Counted from the stretch's first letter, positions 1-6,847 are shown. The stretch is 7,453 nt of DNA from Clostridium sp. (GCA_018372555.1 JAHAIU010000139.1:1-7453), one strand, 5' to 3'. Program-made: numbers and translations. The notes: generated by a model from the sequence alone, not told the origin.

Positions 1-95
1 CCCTTACAGCCAAGGAGATTTCTCTCTGTAAGCTTTTTTTAATTTACTCTTCTCGTCTTCGCTTCATCTCCTATCGGATTACTTATTTTGTTTAT
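1..95 (-). promoter_or_regulatory. T-box leader, 5' part of Stem I (truncated by window edge)
   Basis: Read on the minus strand, this stretch carries the ordered landmarks of T-box Stem I. A GA-rich base segment (about 51-75) runs into GAAGAGTA (AGTA at 45-48), then ACAGAGAG (22-29), then GG and GCTGT (6-11). The CTTACAG and CTGTAAG arms (3-9 and 26-32) pair around the distal arm, as expected when CAGAGAG faces GCTG. T-box leaders bind uncharged tRNA and switch between antiterminator and terminator, controlling aminoacyl-tRNA synthetase, amino-acid biosynthesis or transporter genes. The specifier codon, antiterminator and regulated gene would all lie beyond position 1, so the amino acid cannot be named. 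The motif order and spacing are seen directly; the family assignment is from known T-box consensus. Confidence 0.8.
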
Positions 96-101
96 GTTAA
101 T

Positions 102-107
102 ATTATA
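102..107 (-). promoter_or_regulatory. Probable -10 box for the T-box transcript
   Basis: The minus strand reads TATAAT here, which would place the transcription start near position 95, just before the T-box Stem I. No good TTGACA-like -35 hexamer lies 16-18 bases upstream, so the call rests on the perfect -10 and its position. Confidence 0.4.
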
Positions 108-180
108 TAACTGAGGTTTGAGAAATGTTCTTGAAATTTATATAATTTAACATTTTATTTTTTAATATTTTACTTATTTC

Positions 181-233
181 TTATAAAAAAATAGACTCTA
201 TAATAATATACGAATTTATTATAGAATCTATTT
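181..233 (-). terminator. Intrinsic terminator of the helicase-Nudix unit
   Basis: Arms at 189-206 and 216-233 are complementary over 18 positions with one mismatch, around a 9-base loop. On the minus strand the second arm is followed by a run of seven T residues. It lies about 145 bases after the Nudix stop codon and just upstream of the T-box promoter, so it separates the two minus-strand transcription units. The 145 bases between it and the Nudix gene hold only AT-rich sequence and one 9-codon frame described in the findings. Confidence 0.8.
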
Positions 234-378
234 AAAACTATTTTTATATAACTGTAATAAACATATGGTTATATTTTACATTTTTTTAAATTTAAGTAAT
301 TCTTAAATCTACTATTTAATCTAAAGAAGTTTGTGTTATTATCATTCTATAGTCTCCTAAAAATACAAATCAATTATA

Positions 379-765
379 TTAATAAACTTCTAATAGCTTT
401 TCAACTACTTCAACATCTGCTGGCACCCAATTTTGTAATAGCAACTCTTTTAATGAAACCCACTTTGCATCATTATGAGCATTTAAACTAAGTGTACCAC
501 CATATATATCACAAATAAAGCAATGCATAGTTAAATGAAAACTTGGATAATCATACTCCACTGTTGTAAGATACTCTAAATTATTAATATCTAGTTCAAG
601 TTCTTCCTTAATTTCTCTTATTAATGCCTCTTCTTTTGTTTCTCCAAGTTCTATCTTTCCACCTGGAAACTCCCACAAGTCAGCAAAATTCCCATAACTT
701 CTACGAGTAATAAAAACTTTATCTTCTCTTTTTATTATTGATGCCACTACCTCTATTACTTTCAT
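379..765 (-). CDS. MutT-type Nudix hydrolase ((deoxy)nucleoside triphosphate pyrophosphohydrolase)
   Basis: This is a 128-residue single-domain Nudix protein of the usual size for the MutT/NudG group. These cytosolic enzymes hydrolyse (d)NTPs, often oxidised or modified ones, to the monophosphate plus pyrophosphate. The Nudix box runs from Gly36 to Leu58, with Glu42, Arg50-Glu51 and the metal-binding pair Glu54-Glu55. The usual Gly before the last hydrophobic residue is Glu57. WEFPGGK (31-37) precedes the box. The C-terminal WVPAD (113-117) places an Asp where MutT has a base-reading Asn; in the NudG/Orf135 branch this region is also Asp, hinting at pyrimidine or modified-dCTP substrates (inference). 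The start ATG is preceded by AAAGGAAG at 773-780 with a 7-base spacer. The gene follows the helicase gene by 65 bases on the same strand and precedes a terminator, so the two are probably co-transcribed. Family assignment is secure; the substrate is not. Confidence 0.93.
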   Translation of the reverse strand: MKVIEVVASIIKREDKVFITRRSYGNFADLWEFPGGKIELGETKEEALIREIKEELELDINNLEYLTTVEYDYPSFHLTMHCFICDIYGGTLSLNAHNDAKWVSLKELLLQNWVPADVEVVEKLLEVY

Positions 766-806
766 CTTTTTACTTCCTTTATCTTTATTTCTTCACACTT
801 TACTTT

Positions 807-826
807 CACATAAGATATCATATGTG
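807..826. repeat. 20-bp near-perfect palindrome between helicase and Nudix genes
   Basis: CACATAAGATATCATATGTG is self-complementary except for one base pair, with GATATC at its centre. It fills much of the 65-base helicase-Nudix gap. It could be an operator for an internal promoter or an RNA hairpin affecting Nudix translation or mRNA stability. No T run follows it on the minus strand, so it is not an intrinsic terminator. Confidence 0.5.
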
Positions 827-830
827 TCCA

Positions 831-3800
831 TTAAATAATTATGGATTTGTTCGCTTTGTTTATTAGCTTAGCTGGGATATCTTCATGCAATTTCCAAACA
901 AAGCTAATTGGTTTATTCCCAGTATGACTTCTATATTCACAAGTTCCTAGATAAGTAAAGGGTGATGTTAACCCATCTCTTTCTTTATATTCTCTAACAA
1001 AAAGAGCTATTTTATTATTAGTTTCTCTGTGATTAATATATCTTTGTGCAGTAGGGCTTTCCACTGAAGTTCTTGATTGTGTTTGCCAATGAAATAATTT
1101 TTCATTTATAGCATAGTCCTCGTATAGAGTTGAAGGTGAAAAGTCCTTATCACTTTTATTTAGAGTAATAAAGAAAATATCTGTTTTCCTATCTTCAAAA
1201 TATTTAACTCCTTCTCTAAAGGCCGGCTTCTTATCTTCATTGTAATAACCAAAGGCAGCCATTATTACATCTGTTGTATAATCACAATGTAAATCTAAAG
1301 GACATTCAAAACCTAAATCCACTTTTTTATCAACAAATTCAAGGTTCTTATAATTATAAGTTAATATATCACAAACTTCCTTCATCATAGTTTTATTATT
1401 AAGTAATCTATTAATACCTTGCTTTAATGAAGGTAATCCTAGTTTCTTAGGTGCATCATTATAGAAAATATAATACATCATATTAAGAATTAATGATTCT
1501 TCTTGAGTAAATTCAATATTATTAATATCACTGTTATTTCTTATTAAATTAACTATAAATTCTATAAATCTTCTTGAGTTAATAAATAATAAATTATATA
1601 GCTTCTTTGTTATTTCATCTTCATTATTATCATTAAAGTCTGCACTTACATCTGCTAATACACACATTCTATAAAAACTTCTATCTTTGCTTTTTCCATA
1701 AAAATCTACTAAAGATAAGTTATGATATTCTAAAAAGTTTTCTAAGGTTAAATCTAAAGCTGTATCAGCCTTAAAAGTTCTAAGCTTATTAATTAAATTT
1801 GCTTTTGAATTAGTTGTTGATTTTATATTTCTTAATATATATTCTTTTGCTTCCTTTTCTAATTGAATATAGCAACCTTTAGGTAAGGTTAAAAATCCAT
1901 TTTCAATATAATCTTTCACAGACCTATTACTTCTTCCAATTAAGGCCCTAAACTTATCCTCGAAACTATAATTTTTATGTGCTTGGCCTACAAAATCTAA
2001 AACTGTTAAACATTCCTTATCTTCATGTAATCTTAAACCTCTTCCAAGCTGTTGTAAGAATACTGTTAAGCTTTCTGTTGGCCTTAAAAATAGTATTGTA
2101 TTGATTTCTGGAATATCTATACCTTCGTTATATAAATCCACAACAAATATAAATTTTATTTCTTTATTTACAAGCTTACTTCTAGCTTCTGATCTTTCTT
2201 CCTTCTTACTTTCATCAGTTAATGCTATAGAATCAATTCCTAATCTATTGAATTTTTCTGCCATAAACTTTGCATGTTCTTTACTTACGCAAAAGCCTAG
2301 CCCTATTACATCATCAATATCTGTTACATATTTGTTTAATGCTGTTACTATCTCATTTACTCTTATATCATCTCGTGTATAAACATTGTTTAAATCACTT
2401 ATATTATAGCCTTTTCTTTGCCATCTTAATTTAGATAAATCTACTGAATCTGAAACAGCAAAGTATTGAAAAGGACTTAATAACTTTCTATCAATAGCCT
2501 CAGGTAATCTTATTTCCCCAGAAATTCTATCTTCAAAATATTTAAATATATCCTTATTATCATTTCTTTCTGGAGTTGCTGTTAATCCTAATAAAACCTT
2601 TGGCTTATAATAACTTAATAATCTTTGATAAGATGGAGCAGCTGCATGATGAAATTCATCTACTATAATGAAGTCATAATAATCCTTCGTAGTTAATTCA
2701 CATAAATCCTTACTATTTAAACTTTGAATAGAAACAAATAAATGCTCTAAACTATCTGGAATATTACCACCTACCATCAAGTCACCAAAATTATTATTTT
2801 TAAGTATTGCTCTAAATGTATCTCTTGCTTGTCTAAGGATTTCTTCACGATGAACAACGAATAATAATCTATTTGGCTGTTTCTTATTTTCCTTGCAGAA
2901 ATTCTTATAATCAAAGGCTGAAATTACTGTTTTACCTACTCCTGTTGCTGCAATAACTAGATTTTTATTTTTATTAAATATTTCTCTTTCAACCCTTAAT
3001 TTATCTAATATCTCCTTTTGATAAGCATAAGGTCTTATATCAAAAGAAAAATTATACTCTTCTTCCTCAACTCTTCTTTCCTTATTTAATGATCTCTTTA
3101 ATATATTTTTATCTTCCTCAGTTCCTAAATAAGATAAAAATTCTCCATCATTCCAATAGCTTTCAAAGGTTGCTTCAAATTTTCTAATAATATCAAAGGA
3201 ATCCTGCTCTGTTATTTTTATATTCCATTCCAAACCAGAAGTTAAAGCGGCATTAGAAAGATTAGAGGAACCAATATATGCAGTAGTAAAACCAGTATCC
3301 CTTTTAAACATATAAGCCTTTGCATGAAGTCTTGTTCTTTCTGTATCATAAGATATCTTAATTTCTGTATTAGGTAACTTACTTAACTCTTGTATAGCTT
3401 TTACATCAGTAGCTCCCATATAAGAAGTTGTAATTATTCTTAACTTTTTACCAGCCATCGTAGCTTCTTTTAGACTTTCAATTATACATCTAAGTCCACT
3501 CCATTTTATAAAAGAAACTAATAAATCTATAGAATCAGAAGTTAATATTTCCTTATTTAATTCACCAAGCATATTAGGCTCTAAGGAAGCCCCTGTAAAT
3601 AAAGAACTTTGAGATAAAGGAGTTACAGGCCTTACTACCTTTTCCTTCTTTAAAGCCTTTTTATTATTAACCTTACTATATAAAGCATTAAGAATTTCTC
3701 CATTTTTATCTATTTCATACTTCTTAATATCATCTTCATTAGATACTTCGCTTAATATATTAATAATCTCATTACAAGCTTCTATTTGTTTCAATAACTT

Positions 3801-3998
3801 ATCACTATCTTCCTTTTCTTTATCTCTTATATAATTCAAAGATTTTCTAATTACCTTAGATATATATTGAGAAAGAATTGTCTTTGCTTCCTCATTATCT
3901 ATCTTACTTTTATCTATAATAAACTTTTCATTTTCCAAATTGTTAAGTTGTTCTTGAATTTCTGTATTTATCACTTGCTCATATAACCCTTGCTTCAA
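831..3998 (-). CDS. PLD-nuclease / SF2 helicase / DUF3427 protein
   Basis: This is a large cytosolic ATP-dependent nucleic-acid enzyme. Residues are numbered from ATG 4019. A helical N-terminus (1-125) leads to a phospholipase-D nuclease domain (about 150-290) with a single HxK (His232, Lys234), Asp241 and GSSN (250-253); one HKD half usually means a dimeric active site. The SF2 helicase core (about 325-670) follows: Walker A ATGVGKT (358-364), VVHREE (388-393), DEFH (454-457), TATPER (480-485), EGIDIP (632-637) and QQLGRGLR (656-663). The C-terminus (about 700-1060) is DUF3427, with LFHWQTQSRT (975-984), LFVRE (1006-1010) and YLG (1023-1025). The order matches the known COG3886-COG1061-DUF3427 fusion family and appears full length. 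I prefer the TTG start at 3998 (1055 residues), because ATG 4019 has no ribosome site. The Nudix gene follows closely. No residue breaks were seen. A repair or defence role is inferred, not shown. Confidence 0.93.
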   Translation of the reverse strand: MKQGLYEQVINTEIQEQLNNLENEKFIIDKSKIDNEEAKTILSQYISKVIRKSLNYIRDKEKEDSDKLLKQIEACNEIINILSEVSNEDDIKKYEIDKNGEILNALYSKVNNKKALKKEKVVRPVTPLSQSSLFTGASLEPNMLGELNKEILTSDSIDLLVSFIKWSGLRCIIESLKEATMAGKKLRIITTSYMGATDVKAIQELSKLPNTEIKISYDTERTRLHAKAYMFKRDTGFTTAYIGSSNLSNAALTSGLEWNIKITEQDSFDIIRKFEATFESYWNDGEFLSYLGTEEDKNILKRSLNKERRVEEEEYNFSFDIRPYAYQKEILDKLRVEREIFNKNKNLVIAATGVGKTVISAFDYKNFCKENKKQPNRLLFVVHREEILRQARDTFRAILKNNNFGDLMVGGNIPDSLEHLFVSIQSLNSKDLCELTTKDYYDFIIVDEFHHAAAPSYQRLLSYYKPKVLLGLTATPERNDNKDIFKYFEDRISGEIRLPEAIDRKLLSPFQYFAVSDSVDLSKLRWQRKGYNISDLNNVYTRDDIRVNEIVTALNKYVTDIDDVIGLGFCVSKEHAKFMAEKFNRLGIDSIALTDESKKEERSEARSKLVNKEIKFIFVVDLYNEGIDIPEINTILFLRPTESLTVFLQQLGRGLRLHEDKECLTVLDFVGQAHKNYSFEDKFRALIGRSNRSVKDYIENGFLTLPKGCYIQLEKEAKEYILRNIKSTTNSKANLINKLRTFKADTALDLTLENFLEYHNLSLVDFYGKSKDRSFYRMCVLADVSADFNDNNEDEITKKLYNLLFINSRRFIEFIVNLIRNNSDINNIEFTQEESLILNMMYYIFYNDAPKKLGLPSLKQGINRLLNNKTMMKEVCDILTYNYKNLEFVDKKVDLGFECPLDLHCDYTTDVIMAAFGYYNEDKKPAFREGVKYFEDRKTDIFFITLNKSDKDFSPSTLYEDYAINEKLFHWQTQSRTSVESPTAQRYINHRETNNKIALFVREYKERDGLTSPFTYLGTCEYRSHTGNKPISFVWKLHEDIPAKLINKANKSIII

Positions 3999-4003
3999 TA
4001 AAT

Positions 4004-4011
4004 TCACCACC
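4004..4011 (-). promoter_or_regulatory. Ribosome binding site supporting a TTG start for the helicase
   Basis: On the minus strand GGTGGTGA matches the extended Shine-Dalgarno GGAGGTGA at 7 of 8 positions and sits 5 bases before TTG at 3998-3996. The in-frame ATG at 4019 is preceded only by A/T sequence, and the valine run it would add (MVVVV) is simply this site read as codons. The protein from TTG begins MKQGLYEQ; helicases of this type typically have a GLYE-like segment close to the N-terminus. Confidence 0.65.
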
Positions 4012-4052
4012 ACTACCATTTTAAATTTATTTTTATATTTTCACTTATTTAT

Positions 4053-4080
4053 ATTTTATCATATTTATAAAAAGTAAAAA
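4053..4080 (-). promoter_or_regulatory. Candidate promoter for the helicase-Nudix unit
   Basis: The minus strand shows an extended -10, TGATAAAAT (4061-4053), about 50 bases before the helicase start. The -35 region (TTTTTA, 4080-4075, 16-base spacer) is poor. It overlaps the end of the 58-codon frame upstream. An alternative is that transcription starts further upstream and includes that frame. Confidence 0.35.
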
Positions 4081-4241
4081 GCTACACTAATGTGCGACTT
4101 TTCATCCAACTCTTGTATGGTATAGATTAATGCTTTTGATTCCTCTTTTTTAAGCTTTAATATAAATTTAAAAACTAATTTATTTACTAGCAATACTTCT
4201 TTTCTATCCATATTTATTAATTTATCTTTCTTAAAACTCAT
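4065..4241 (-). CDS. Small hypothetical protein (58 aa), possibly the tail of a decayed gene
   Basis: This is an unrecognised 58-residue frame starting MSFKKDKLIN and ending ISVAFYFL. It is rich in Lys, Leu and Glu and probably helical, with a hydrophobic stretch (LVFKFILKL, residues 22-30). It has no signal peptide or known motif. No convincing ribosome site precedes the ATG (only CTTTAAAG). The same frame is open upstream from 4265 to the start, is broken by one TAG (4266-4268), and is then open again for 40 codons to 4388 with protein-like composition. This suggests either a degraded gene with an internal stop or chance openness in AT-rich DNA. It ends about 65 bases before the helicase start on the same strand, so if real it would lead that operon. 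I cannot assign a function. Confidence 0.3.
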   Translation of the reverse strand: MSFKKDKLINMDRKEVLLVNKLVFKFILKLKKEESKALIYTIQELDEKSHISVAFYFL

Positions 4242-4394
4242 CTTTAAAGTTTTCGAAATCAGTTTCTATAGAGTATTTTTTCTATTAATACTACTTAAAA
4301 GAAAAGGAGTTGATGTACTATTATCTACTTCCCCATTGTTGCCTCTAATATAACTATTAAATAAACAATATAAGCAAAAAATCTTTAATTAATT

Positions 4395-4423
4395 TTGACA
4401 TTTATACAAAATATATGTATAAT
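4395..4423 (+). promoter_or_regulatory. Consensus sigma-A promoter of guaC
   Basis: A perfect TTGACA (4395-4400) and a perfect TATAAT (4418-4423) are separated by exactly 17 bases. Transcription should start near 4430, giving a leader of about 55 bases before the guaC ATG. A full-consensus promoter with an operator-like repeat just downstream suggests strong expression held in check by a regulator. Confidence 0.92.
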
Positions 4424-4432
4424 ACACTGTTG

Positions 4433-4470
4433 TACGAATTATAAATTTTCATTTATAAAAATTATTCGTA
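4433..4470. promoter_or_regulatory. Inverted repeat in guaC leader, PurR-box-like operator or RNA hairpin
   Basis: TACGAATTAT at 4433-4442 is mirrored by the complement of TACGAATAAT at 4461-4470. The two CGAA cores (4435-4438 and 4465-4468) are 26 bases apart and point toward each other. Bacillus/Lactococcus PurR boxes have a central CGAA, flanking A/T, and paired inverted boxes at similar spacing, and guaC is a known PurR target there. Nested inside, TTATAAAT (4439-4446) and ATTTATAA (4451-4458) form an 8-bp stem with a TTTC loop. The repeat lies just downstream of the promoter, so a bound protein could block elongation. The repeat is seen; the PurR link is inference, and PurR is not established for clostridia. 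Confidence 0.5.
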
Positions 4471-4474
4471 TGTA

Positions 4475-4482
4475 GTGGGGGT
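4475..4482 (+). promoter_or_regulatory. Ribosome binding site that fixes the guaC start
   Basis: GTGGGGGT lies 4 bases before ATG 4487. The GGGGG run can pair with the CCUCC of 16S rRNA using one G-U pair. The GTG at 4475 is in frame but is part of this site and has no ribosome site of its own, so it is not the start. Confidence 0.7.
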
Positions 4483-4486
4483 AAAA

Positions 4487-5470
4487 ATGGATAACGTATT
4501 TGATTATGAAGATATACAACTAATACCAGCGAAATGCATAGTAAACAGTCGTTCTGAATGTGATACATCTATAACTTTTGGAGGAAGGACTTTCAAATTA
4601 CCTGTAGTTCCTGCAAATATGCAAACAATTATAGATGAAAAAATTGCAACTTATCTAGCTGAAAACGGATATTTTTATATAATGCACCGTTTTAAGCCAG
4701 AGAGAAGAATAGAATTTATTAGAGATATGAAAGCGAAAAACCTATTTGCCTCTATAAGTGTTGGAGTTAAGGATGAAGAATATGCATTTATTGAACAATT
4801 AGAGGCAGAAAATCTTTCACCTGAATATATAACAATCGATATTGCTCATGGACATTCTAATGCAGTTATTAATATGATTCAGCACATAAAAAAGCATTTA
4901 CCTGAAAGTTTTGTTATTGCAGGAAATGTAGGAACACCAGAAGCTGTAAGAGAACTAGAAAATGCTGGTGCAGATGCTACAAAGGTAGGGATTGGTCCTG
5001 GAAAAGTATGTATTACTAAAATTAAAACAGGCTTTGGAACAGGAGGTTGGCAATTAGCTGCACTTCGTTGGTGTTCAAGAGCAGCAACTAAGCCAATTAT
5101 TGCAGATGGAGGTATTCGTACTCATGGGGATATAGCTAAATCAATTAGATTTGGTGCTTCTATGGTTATGATAGGTTCACTATTTGCTGGGCATGAAGAA
5201 TCTCCAGGTGAAACTATAGAAAGAGACGGAAAGCTTTATAAAGAATACTTTGGTTCGGCTTCTGAATTCCAAAAAGGTGAAAGAAAGAATGTTGAAGGAA
5301 AGAAAATGTTTGTTGATTATAAAGGTTCCTTAAAAGATACCTTAATAGAAATGCAACAAGACCTTCAATCATCTATTTCCTATGCAGGAGGCAAAAAACT
5401 AGATGCAATAAGAACTGTTGATTATGTAATTGTTAAAAATTCGATTTTCAATGGTGACAGAATATATTAG
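4487..5470 (+). CDS. guaC: GMP reductase
   Basis: This cytosolic enzyme reduces GMP to IMP and ammonia with NADPH, returning guanine nucleotides to the purine pool. The 327-residue length matches Firmicute GuaC (about 326). It is a single TIM barrel of the IMPDH/GMPR family without the CBS pair found in most IMP dehydrogenases. The N-terminus has the characteristic FDYEDIQLIPAKC (5-17). Also visible are VPANMQT (41-47), TIDIAHGHSN (116-125), GNVGT (146-150), the catalytic loop GIGPGKVCITK with Cys175, the phosphate-binding ADGGIRTHGD (206-215) and MIGSLFAG (228-235). This set, with GIGPGKVC rather than the IMPDH GIGPGSIC, supports GMPR over IMPDH. ATG 4487 is chosen from the ribosome site and family N-terminus. 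The gene is transcribed alone from a consensus promoter and ends in a strong terminator. No damage was seen. Confidence 0.96.
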   Translation: MDNVFDYEDIQLIPAKCIVNSRSECDTSITFGGRTFKLPVVPANMQTIIDEKIATYLAENGYFYIMHRFKPERRIEFIRDMKAKNLFASISVGVKDEEYAFIEQLEAENLSPEYITIDIAHGHSNAVINMIQHIKKHLPESFVIAGNVGTPEAVRELENAGADATKVGIGPGKVCITKIKTGFGTGGWQLAALRWCSRAATKPIIADGGIRTHGDIAKSIRFGASMVMIGSLFAGHEESPGETIERDGKLYKEYFGSASEFQKGERKNVEGKKMFVDYKGSLKDTLIEMQQDLQSSISYAGGKKLDAIRTVDYVIVKNSIFNGDRIY

Positions 5471-5483
5471 AATCAATGGAAAC

Positions 5484-5531
5484 AAAATAAATCTACTACT
5501 AATATTTAAACTAGTAGTAGATTTATTTTTT
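5484..5531 (+). terminator. Intrinsic terminator of guaC, possibly serving mntH as well
   Basis: Arms at 5484-5501 and 5512-5529 pair perfectly over 18 bp around a 10-base loop, and T-rich sequence (ATTTATTTTTTATT) follows on the plus strand. It starts 13 bases after the guaC stop. On the minus strand a weaker T-rich tail (TTTATTTTGTTT) follows, about 60-105 bases past the convergent mntH stop, so it may work in both directions. Confidence 0.9.
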
Positions 5532-5588
5532 ATTATAAATATTTCTTATATAATAAAATATAGCTTTTAATGTACCTTTTAATAAGGC

Positions 5589-6830
5589 TTATATATAACT
5601 TATTAGCAACATAATATTTAAAACAGTCACTATTCCTCCAATTGTCCATAGCATTATATTTTCTCTTAAGGTATTCTTATACTCTCCCATAACCTTTTTA
5701 GATGATGTTAAAAATATTTGAGTGAAAATAGTTATTGGAAGTTGTACACTTAATAGCATTTGTGAATATAACAATCCTTTAAATGGATCAGTAATAAAGA
5801 ATATTATTACTAATGCCAAAATCATTGTTAATAGTACACCTATCTTAGTGTGTTTCTCATTTATATCATAGGATTTTTTAAATAATCCTGCAAATATAGA
5901 TCCACCTGCCATTCCTGCTGTAACACAAGATGCTATTCCTGCAAAAAGTAATGCTATTGCAAATATTATTGCTGCCAAATTTCCTAATAATGGTTTTAAT
6001 AATTCTTGTGCTTGTTCAAGTTCTGTTACTGAAATATTATTTCTAAAGAATGTTATTGATACAAGAACCATTGCACTGTTTATAATAAAACCTATTATCA
6101 TAGATAAAATTGTATCCATATATTCATATTTTAATTGTCTCTCCATAATAGACTTATCTTTAAGATTCCACTTTCTACTTTGAATTACTTCAGAATGTAA
6201 AAACAAATTATGTGGCATAACTACTGCTCCTAATACACTCATTATTATTGGAAGAGAACCTTTGGGAATAGACGGTGTTACCCACCCTTTAACAGCTTCT
6301 CCCCAATTAACATTGGCTAAAACAGCTTCAAATATAAATGAAATTCCAATTAATGATACGAATCCAATTATAATTTTTTCTATCTTTTTGTATGAATTTG
6401 AAAATAGCATAAATATAATAAATACTGATGCCAGTAATGATCCTAATTTTATAGGAATATTAAAAAGCATTTTTAGGCCAATAGCAGCACCTAAAATTTC
6501 TGCCATTGCTGTTCCTATTGCTGCTAATATTGCTGTTGAAGTTATTATTTTACCTATAGCAGGCTTTATGTATTCGCTTATGGCTTCTGAAATACATAGA
6601 CCTGTAACTATCCCTAAATGTGCTGCATTATGTTGCAATATTATCAGCATTATTGTTGATAATGTTACTATCCATAATAATTTATACCCATATTCAGATC
6701 CTGCTGAAATATTAGATACCCAATTTCCTGGATCTATAAATCCAACTGTTACTAATATTCCTGGTCCTACAAATTTTAAAAATTCCTTTCCACTAAATTT
6801 TTTGTTTTCTTCTATAAAATTATTTTTCAT
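5589..6830 (-). CDS. mntH: Nramp-family divalent metal (Mn/Fe) transporter
   Basis: This is a 413-residue polytopic membrane protein that would import Mn2+ or Fe2+ with protons. It contains the two unwound-helix signatures that form the Nramp metal site: DPGNW in TM1 (Asp33, Asn36) and MPHN in TM6 (Met205, His207). The Met is typical of transition-metal Nramps and absent from the Mg/Al-type relatives. HLGIVTGL (71-78) is the conserved segment after TM2, and GLLYSQMLLSVQLP (352-365) is the TM10 region. About 11 hydrophobic segments fill the length, as expected for bacterial MntH. It has its own promoter and runs convergently toward guaC. No Mn riboswitch (yybP-ykoY) fits, because the predicted leader is only about 30 bases. 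ATG 6830 is taken as the start, but the best ribosome site lies unusually far upstream. Mn versus Fe specificity cannot be decided from sequence. Confidence 0.93.
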   Translation of the reverse strand: MKNNFIEENKKFSGKEFLKFVGPGILVTVGFIDPGNWVSNISAGSEYGYKLLWIVTLSTIMLIILQHNAAHLGIVTGLCISEAISEYIKPAIGKIITSTAILAAIGTAMAEILGAAIGLKMLFNIPIKLGSLLASVFIIFMLFSNSYKKIEKIIIGFVSLIGISFIFEAVLANVNWGEAVKGWVTPSIPKGSLPIIMSVLGAVVMPHNLFLHSEVIQSRKWNLKDKSIMERQLKYEYMDTILSMIIGFIINSAMVLVSITFFRNNISVTELEQAQELLKPLLGNLAAIIFAIALLFAGIASCVTAGMAGGSIFAGLFKKSYDINEKHTKIGVLLTMILALVIIFFITDPFKGLLYSQMLLSVQLPITIFTQIFLTSSKKVMGEYKNTLRENIMLWTIGGIVTVLNIMLLISYI

Positions 6831-6847
6831 CCTATTTTTCGTAATAA

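Noticed and set aside
3..40. Plus-strand hairpin CTTACAG/CTGTAAG followed by seven T residues, resembling a terminator
   Set aside because: The same bases read on the minus strand give the ordered T-box Stem I motifs, which explain the pairing; the T run is then the A-rich part of the leader.
2101..2382. Plus-strand open frame of 93 codons
   Set aside because: It lies antisense inside the helicase motor region, has Ser/Ile/Leu-rich shadow composition, and the opposite strand encodes conserved motifs.
4304..4348. Plus-strand 11-residue frame after AAAAGGAG
   Set aside because: The spacing to its ATG is too short, it stops after 11 codons, and no promoter was seen ahead of it.
4475..4486. GTG start giving guaC four extra residues
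   Set aside because: The GTG is part of the ribosome site for ATG 4487, and known GuaC proteins begin at the MDNVFDYED position.
4430..4486. Purine riboswitch in the guaC leader
   Set aside because: The leader is only about 55 bases and lacks the conserved loop and junction sequences of the purine aptamer.
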